From: an uncultured Ruminococcus sp.
GTDB lineage: Bacteria > Bacillota > Clostridia > Oscillospirales > CAG-272
DNA length: 44,116 nucleotides
NCBI GenBank assembly: GCA_902778725.1
Contig: CACYYS010000006.1
Location: forward strand, 1 to 44,116
Direction: 5' to 3'
Part shown: positions 41,518 to 44,116 of the stretch, piece by piece
How positions within the stretch are numbered: the stretch's first letter is position 1
Layout of the letters: every line of letters starts with the position of its first letter
Position numbers and translations under genes: made by a program
Notes under the pieces: generated by a model
What the model was told of the DNA's origin: nothing
The model's database searches: none
What the model saw: the letters and a program-made list of their open reading frames with translations, nothing else

Positions 41518-42141
41518 TTATTGTTTTATCGTGTTCCACAGCATATTGTCCAGAACCCCCATCATCGGGACTTGCCACCCGCTTTTTTGTTCCATTAAGT
41601 TATACTGTTCTAAAATCTTTTCTTTTTTATTATCAAAGCAATCACAAACCTTGTTCAAAGCCCCTCGGTTTATTCCTGAAACCCCCAATCCTGTTCTGAC
41701 TTTCCCATCAAAAGCAACAACGCAAGAAAGCGTGCCAAGCAGCATCTTGCTGATCAATGCATCTGTTGGACTTCTTCCGTCTTTGACAAGACTGTTTTTC
41801 ACTTTTTCTTTCAACTCCAAGAGAAGACGTATATACTCGTCCCGATCAAATTCCGGAGAATACGGATCGACATCCATCAGTATTTTATTTGCGTCTGAAA
41901 ATTCAAAGATTTCTTTCAAAGGATGGATCAAACACTTATAATTGCGTTTCATCAAAATACTGTCGCGCACAATCATCCCCCACGACGCAAGAAAAGCCTG
42001 AAGATGCAACGCCAAATAGTCATAGTCGTTCTTTGCGCTGTCGGTTTTCATTGCTTTCCGAAATTCTTCGTGGCAAAATCGATACGCGTTCCAGCGTTCA
42101 TTTTGTTCAAAGCCAAAAACAAGTTCTCCTTGCAACTCCAT
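41518..42141 (-). CDS. Orphan accessory protein (LASWGM-containing family)
   Basis: 207 residues from the ATG at 42141, chosen for AAGGAG 6 bases upstream. No signal peptide. Helix-rich and acidic, with a central LHLQAFLASWGMIVRDS followed by MKRNYKCLIHPLKEIF. From memory a widely scattered bacterial family of unknown function carries a similar ASWGM-R-S / K-Y-H block; I cannot check this here. Clearly AT-rich compared with the housekeeping genes. It is first gene of an operon with the leucine-rich-repeat lipoprotein and diverges from an XRE repressor, the layout of a regulated accessory module. Confidence 0.7.
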   Translation of the reverse strand: MELQGELVFGFEQNERWNAYRFCHEEFRKAMKTDSAKNDYDYLALHLQAFLASWGMIVRDSILMKRNYKCLIHPLKEIFEFSDANKILMDVDPYSPEFDRDEYIRLLLELKEKVKNSLVKDGRSPTDALISKMLLGTLSCVVAFDGKVRTGLGVSGINRGALNKVCDCFDNKKEKILEQYNLMEQKSGWQVPMMGVLDNMLWNTIKQ

Positions 42142-42175
42142 GGTTTTCTCCTTCACCATTTTAAGACTATTTCTT

Positions 42176-42205
42176 ATTATATCGCGTATTGTTGATAAAA
42201 GTCAA
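42176..42205 (-). promoter_or_regulatory. Promoter of the orphan/leucine-rich-repeat operon
   Basis: Minus strand: -35 TTGACT (42205-42200), 18-base spacer, -10 TATAAT (42181-42176). Confidence 0.85.
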
Positions 42206-42207
42206 CA
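42190..42207. promoter_or_regulatory. Dyad operator TGTTGA-N6-TCAACA
   Basis: A perfect 6-bp inverted repeat with a 6-base centre, covering the -35 of the minus-strand promoter, about 80 bp before the XRE regulator gene. Typical size and position for a dimeric XRE repressor site. Confidence 0.7.
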
Positions 42208-42215
42208 CTACACGC

Positions 42216-42244
42216 TTAATTTTATCCTGTTTTGTGGATATAAT
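42216..42244 (+). promoter_or_regulatory. Promoter of the XRE regulator gene
   Basis: -35 TTAATT (42216-42221, weak), 17-base spacer, -10 TATAAT (42239-42244), 43 bp before the ATG. Confidence 0.65.
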
Positions 42245-42286
42245 TTAACAAGAGGGCAAAACGCAACAGGATACAAGGAGGGCGGT

Positions 42287-42622
42287 ATGCAGGAAACGGA
42301 TCTGTGCCTTGCAGAGATCGGGCGGCGCATCGCACAGCGGCGCAAGCAGCTCGGGCTGACGCAGGAAAAGCTGGCGGAACAGGCAAACGTGACAACGCAG
42401 TTCGTCTCCTACGCGGAAGCGGGCAAGCGCGCGATGCGGCCCGAAAATCTCAAAAAGATCTCTTTGGCGCTCGGCGTGAGCGCCGACTACCTCCTCACCG
42501 GAGACGCGACCGACAAGGATCTGCTCCTCCTCTCCCGCAAGCTGGCGCTGCTGACTCCCGCCCAGCTCCGGAGCGTGGAGACCATCGTTGACGAGTGTGT
42601 CCGTCTCAACTCGGCACAATAA
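42287..42622 (+). CDS. XRE-family helix-turn-helix regulator
   Basis: 111 residues. The HTH_3 domain spans about 9-63 (IGRRIAQRRKQLGLTQEKLAEQ, with the recognition helix region VTTQFVSYAEAGKRAM). A short helical C terminus (ALLTPAQLRSVETIVDECV) probably dimerises. The ATG at 42287 has AAGGAGGG upstream. It diverges from the orphan/leucine-rich-repeat operon and the dyad between them is its likely operator, so it should repress that operon. No peptidase domain or toxin partner is seen. Confidence 0.9.
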   Translation: MQETDLCLAEIGRRIAQRRKQLGLTQEKLAEQANVTTQFVSYAEAGKRAMRPENLKKISLALGVSADYLLTGDATDKDLLLLSRKLALLTPAQLRSVETIVDECVRLNSAQ

Positions 42623-42626
42623 ATCA

Positions 42627-42658
42627 AAAAAAGACCGCCGCCGGGCGGTAAGTCTTTT
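42627..42658 (+). terminator. Terminator after the XRE regulator gene
   Basis: A-rich 5' side, inner stem CCGCC/GGCGG, outer AAAAGAC/GTCTTTT. Confidence 0.75.
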
Positions 42659-42663
42659 CCCGG

Positions 42664-42741
42664 CTCCGGTTTTCCAGTATACAATAAAAAAAACGGAAAG
42701 TCATATGCTGGCAGCATAATCCGGAGAATTCTTTCCGTTTT
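42664..42741. other. Non-coding element with two alternative stem sets
   Basis: Set A: AAAACGGAAAG (42690-42700) with CTTTCCGTTTT (42731-42741), enclosing TATGCT-GGC-AGCATA (42704-42718). Set B: CTCCGG (42664-42669) with CCGGAG (42721-42726), enclosing CCAG/CTGG. The two long-range sets overlap and cannot form together. It lies between converging xre and hprK 3' ends. Confidence 0.5.
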
Positions 42742-42756
42742 CCCAAGGATCCGCAA

Positions 42757-42802
42757 AAAAAAACGCGGGGGCTTTCGCTATGCGGAAGCCCCCGCGTTTT
42801 TC
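42757..42802. terminator. Strong bidirectional terminator at the hprK 3' end
   Basis: Stem AAAACGCGGGGGCTT/AAGCCCCCGCGTTTT, A run before and T run after. Serves hprK on the minus strand and any read-through on the plus strand. Confidence 0.93.
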
Positions 42803-42807
42803 CCTTT

Positions 42808-43770
42808 TTACCGGTCCCCGTCCCCGTCGTCCGCGGCGTCGGTTTTCTTTTCATAGCGCTTCATCAGCCGCTTGTTGAACTCCACGGCGGTGTCGTAGCC
42901 CATCTTTTTCTGGCGGTTGTTCATCGCCGCGATCTCGAGGATCACGGCGAGGTTCCGCCCGGGACGGACGGGGGCTGTGATGGTCGGGACCCGGATGCCG
43001 AGGATCTCGGTCGTCTCGGTATCGAGCCCGAAGCGGTCATACATCTTGTTCTGCTCCCAGTGCTCGAGCTTGATGATCAGGTCGATCTTTTCGGTCATTT
43101 TGACCGCGCCCATGCCGAAAATGCGGCGCACGTCGACGATCCCGATGCCGCGCAGCTCCACGTAGTGCCGGATGATCTCCGGCGCGGAGCCGACGAGGGT
43201 CTTGGCGGAGACCCGCTTGATCTCCACGGCGTCGTCCGCGATCAGACGGTGGCCGCGCTTGACGAGCTCGATCGCCGTCTCGCTCTTGCCGATGCCGCTG
43301 TCCCCGAGGATGAGGATCCCCTCGCCGTACACCTCCACGAGCACGCCGTGCCGGGTAATGCGCGGGGCGAGGCTGACGTCGAGGAAGGCGATCAGCGCCG
43401 CCATGAAGCTGCTGGTCGTATCGGCGGTGCGGCAGAGGGGCACCTTATAGCGCTCCGCGCAGAGGCGCATCTCCCCGAAGATCTCGATGGAGCTGGTCAC
43501 GATCACGGCGACCGGCTTGTGCGCGAAAAAGGCGTCCAGCCGCGTCATCCTCTCCTCGGGGTCCATCTCCTTCAGATAGTTGTATTCCACCTTGCCGATG
43601 ATCTGGATCCGCTCGCTCTCGAACCGGTCGAAATACCCGACCAGAGGCAGCCCCGGGCGGTTGACCGCCGGGCAGGAAACGCGGATCTCCTCCGCCGGCG
43701 CGGGCAGCCAGATCTCCTCCAGATTCAGTTCCTTGATGATACGGTCAAGGGATTCCGTGATCTTTTCCAT
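42808..43770 (-). CDS. hprK: HPr kinase/phosphorylase
   Basis: Phosphorylates and dephosphorylates Ser46 of HPr and so controls carbon catabolite repression in Bacillota. 320 residues: N-terminal domain to about 130, then the catalytic domain with His141, Walker A GDSGIGKS (156-163), LIADDAV, and the HprK signature region VELRGIGIVDVRRIFG (203-218). The Lys/Asp-rich C-terminal tail is longer than usual. It has a consensus promoter 28 bp upstream and is monocistronic in view. It fits the sugar importer nearby, which would be under catabolite control, but no clear cre site was found. Confidence 0.96.
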   Translation of the reverse strand: MEKITESLDRIIKELNLEEIWLPAPAEEIRVSCPAVNRPGLPLVGYFDRFESERIQIIGKVEYNYLKEMDPEERMTRLDAFFAHKPVAVIVTSSIEIFGEMRLCAERYKVPLCRTADTTSSFMAALIAFLDVSLAPRITRHGVLVEVYGEGILILGDSGIGKSETAIELVKRGHRLIADDAVEIKRVSAKTLVGSAPEIIRHYVELRGIGIVDVRRIFGMGAVKMTEKIDLIIKLEHWEQNKMYDRFGLDTETTEILGIRVPTITAPVRPGRNLAVILEIAAMNNRQKKMGYDTAVEFNKRLMKRYEKKTDAADDGDGDR

Positions 43771-43797
43771 CGTCTTCGCTCCGTTTTGTTTTTTTCT

Positions 43798-43826
43798 ATT
43801 TTACTCTTTTTCCCCTCTCCTGTCAA
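43798..43826 (-). promoter_or_regulatory. Promoter of hprK
   Basis: Minus strand: -35 TTGACA (43826-43821), 17-base spacer, -10 TAAAAT (43803-43798). Confidence 0.88.
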
Positions 43827-43875
43827 CGAGGAACGCGGTTTTTTTGCCTCCCGGGGGAAAAAGAAGCGTTTTGGC

Positions 43876-43903
43876 TTGCAAAATCGGAAAAATATGTTAT
43901 AAT
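43876..43903 (+). promoter_or_regulatory. Promoter of the first repeat unit
   Basis: -35 TTGCAA (43876-43881), 16-base spacer, extended -10 TGT-TATAAT (43895-43903). It fires into the structured repeat, away from hprK. Confidence 0.7.
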
Positions 43904-43991
43904 ATACGCAGAAAGTCTTGCTGCGCAAGCCTTTAGGCGTTCGCCTCCGTGCGCTTTGCGCGCGCTGCGTTATTGACGGCTTTGCAAAAAT
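43893..43991 (+). repeat. Direct repeat copy 1, candidate small RNA gene
   Basis: 99-bp unit starting TATG-T-TATAAT. Downstream hairpins: CTTGC-TGC-GCAAG (43917-43929), AGGCG-TT-CGCCT (43935-43946), CGTGCGC-TTT-GCGCGCG (43948-43964, one T-G wobble). A terminator hairpin follows at once. No ribosome site plus ORF on the plus strand makes it a likely non-coding RNA of about 105 nt (inference). Confidence 0.7.
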
Positions 43992-44015
43992 GCCCTTGCG
44001 AGCAAGCATTTTTGC
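43984..44015 (+). terminator. Strong intrinsic terminator of repeat copy 1
   Basis: Outer stem GCAAAAATGC/GCATTTTTGC (43984-43993, 44006-44015) with inner CTTGC-GA-GCAAG: a 15-bp hairpin, A-rich on the left and T-rich on the right. Confidence 0.85.
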
Positions 44016-44017
44016 TT

Positions 44018-44116
44018 TATGGTATAATATACGCAGAAAGTCTTGCTGCGCAAGCCTTTAGGCGTTCGCCTCCGTGCGCTTTGCGCACGCTGCGTTATTG
44101 ACGGCTTTGCAAAAAT
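44018..44116 (+). repeat. Direct repeat copy 2, cut by the window end
   Basis: Identical to copy 1 at a period of 125 bp except two bases: G for T at 44022 (the free base of the extended -10 TGN-TATAAT) and A for G at 44087 (T-G wobble becomes T-A in the third hairpin). The terminator hairpin is expected just past the edge, since the last bases GCAAAAAT match its left arm. Confidence 0.8.

Noticed and set aside
43725-44009. Minus-strand frame running through the terminal repeat
   Set aside because: No ribosome site, and its translation is determined by the repeat; the promoter, hairpins and terminator point to non-coding RNA on the plus strand.

Overview
The window looks like chromosomal DNA of a high-GC member of the Bacillota, most likely an uncultured gut-type Clostridia (inference). 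The support is HPr kinase, an FtsK/SpoIIIE translocase, strong Shine-Dalgarno sites, near-consensus TTGACA/TATAAT promoters, tRNA genes with encoded CCA, many lipoproteins and SipW-type surface proteins. No rRNA, CRISPR array, transposase, integrase or phage structural gene is visible. The first gene is open to the left edge, and the right edge falls inside a repeat.

Layout. 1-11.5 kb is housekeeping. A plus-strand run holds FtsK/SpoIIIE, a DJ-1 family protein, a CPBP membrane protease, MltG and a zinc-ribbon protein. It converges on a tightly overlapped minus-strand operon (RlmI-like methyltransferase, hypoxanthine/uracil-DNA glycosylase family protein, CCA-adding enzyme). Next come a stand-alone E2-acyltransferase-like protein and an RlmL-like methyltransferase, then tRNA-Pro(UGG). 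11.5-15.7 kb behaves as an accessory insertion downstream of that tRNA: a terminator, an array of small hairpins, an AT-rich orphan gene, an AlbA_2/Schlafen-type ATP-binding regulator, and an AbrB-type regulator in operon with a drug/lipid-type ABC exporter. 15.7-19.1 kb holds a GH25 lysozyme without signal peptide, a small lipoprotein, tRNA-Gly(UCC) and an acyltransferase carrying a zinc ribbon.

19.1-24.3 kb is a response regulator, an intramembrane-sensing kinase and a FtsX/MacB-type ABC exporter in one direction, resembling peptide-antibiotic sensing and efflux modules. 24.4-31.1 kb is a surface locus: a 1518-residue beta-repeat protein, two small exported proteins with SipW/TasA-like N termini, and an upstream OB-like lipoprotein. 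31.1-39.3 kb is a carbohydrate theme: a CUT1 sugar importer (binding protein and two permeases in one operon, the ATPase divergent), a phosphodiester-glycosidase family protein, a small membrane protein and an SGNH-hydrolase lipoprotein. 39.4-42.6 kb is AT-richer and accessory-like: a BspA-type leucine-rich-repeat lipoprotein, an orphan protein and a divergent XRE repressor with a clear dyad between the promoters. hprK follows.

The window ends with two 99-bp near-identical units, 125 bp apart. Each has an extended -10 promoter, a string of hairpins and (for the first, complete unit) a strong intrinsic terminator. The two differences between copies leave the promoter and the base pairing intact, so this looks like a tandem family of small RNA genes and is the most interesting observation here.
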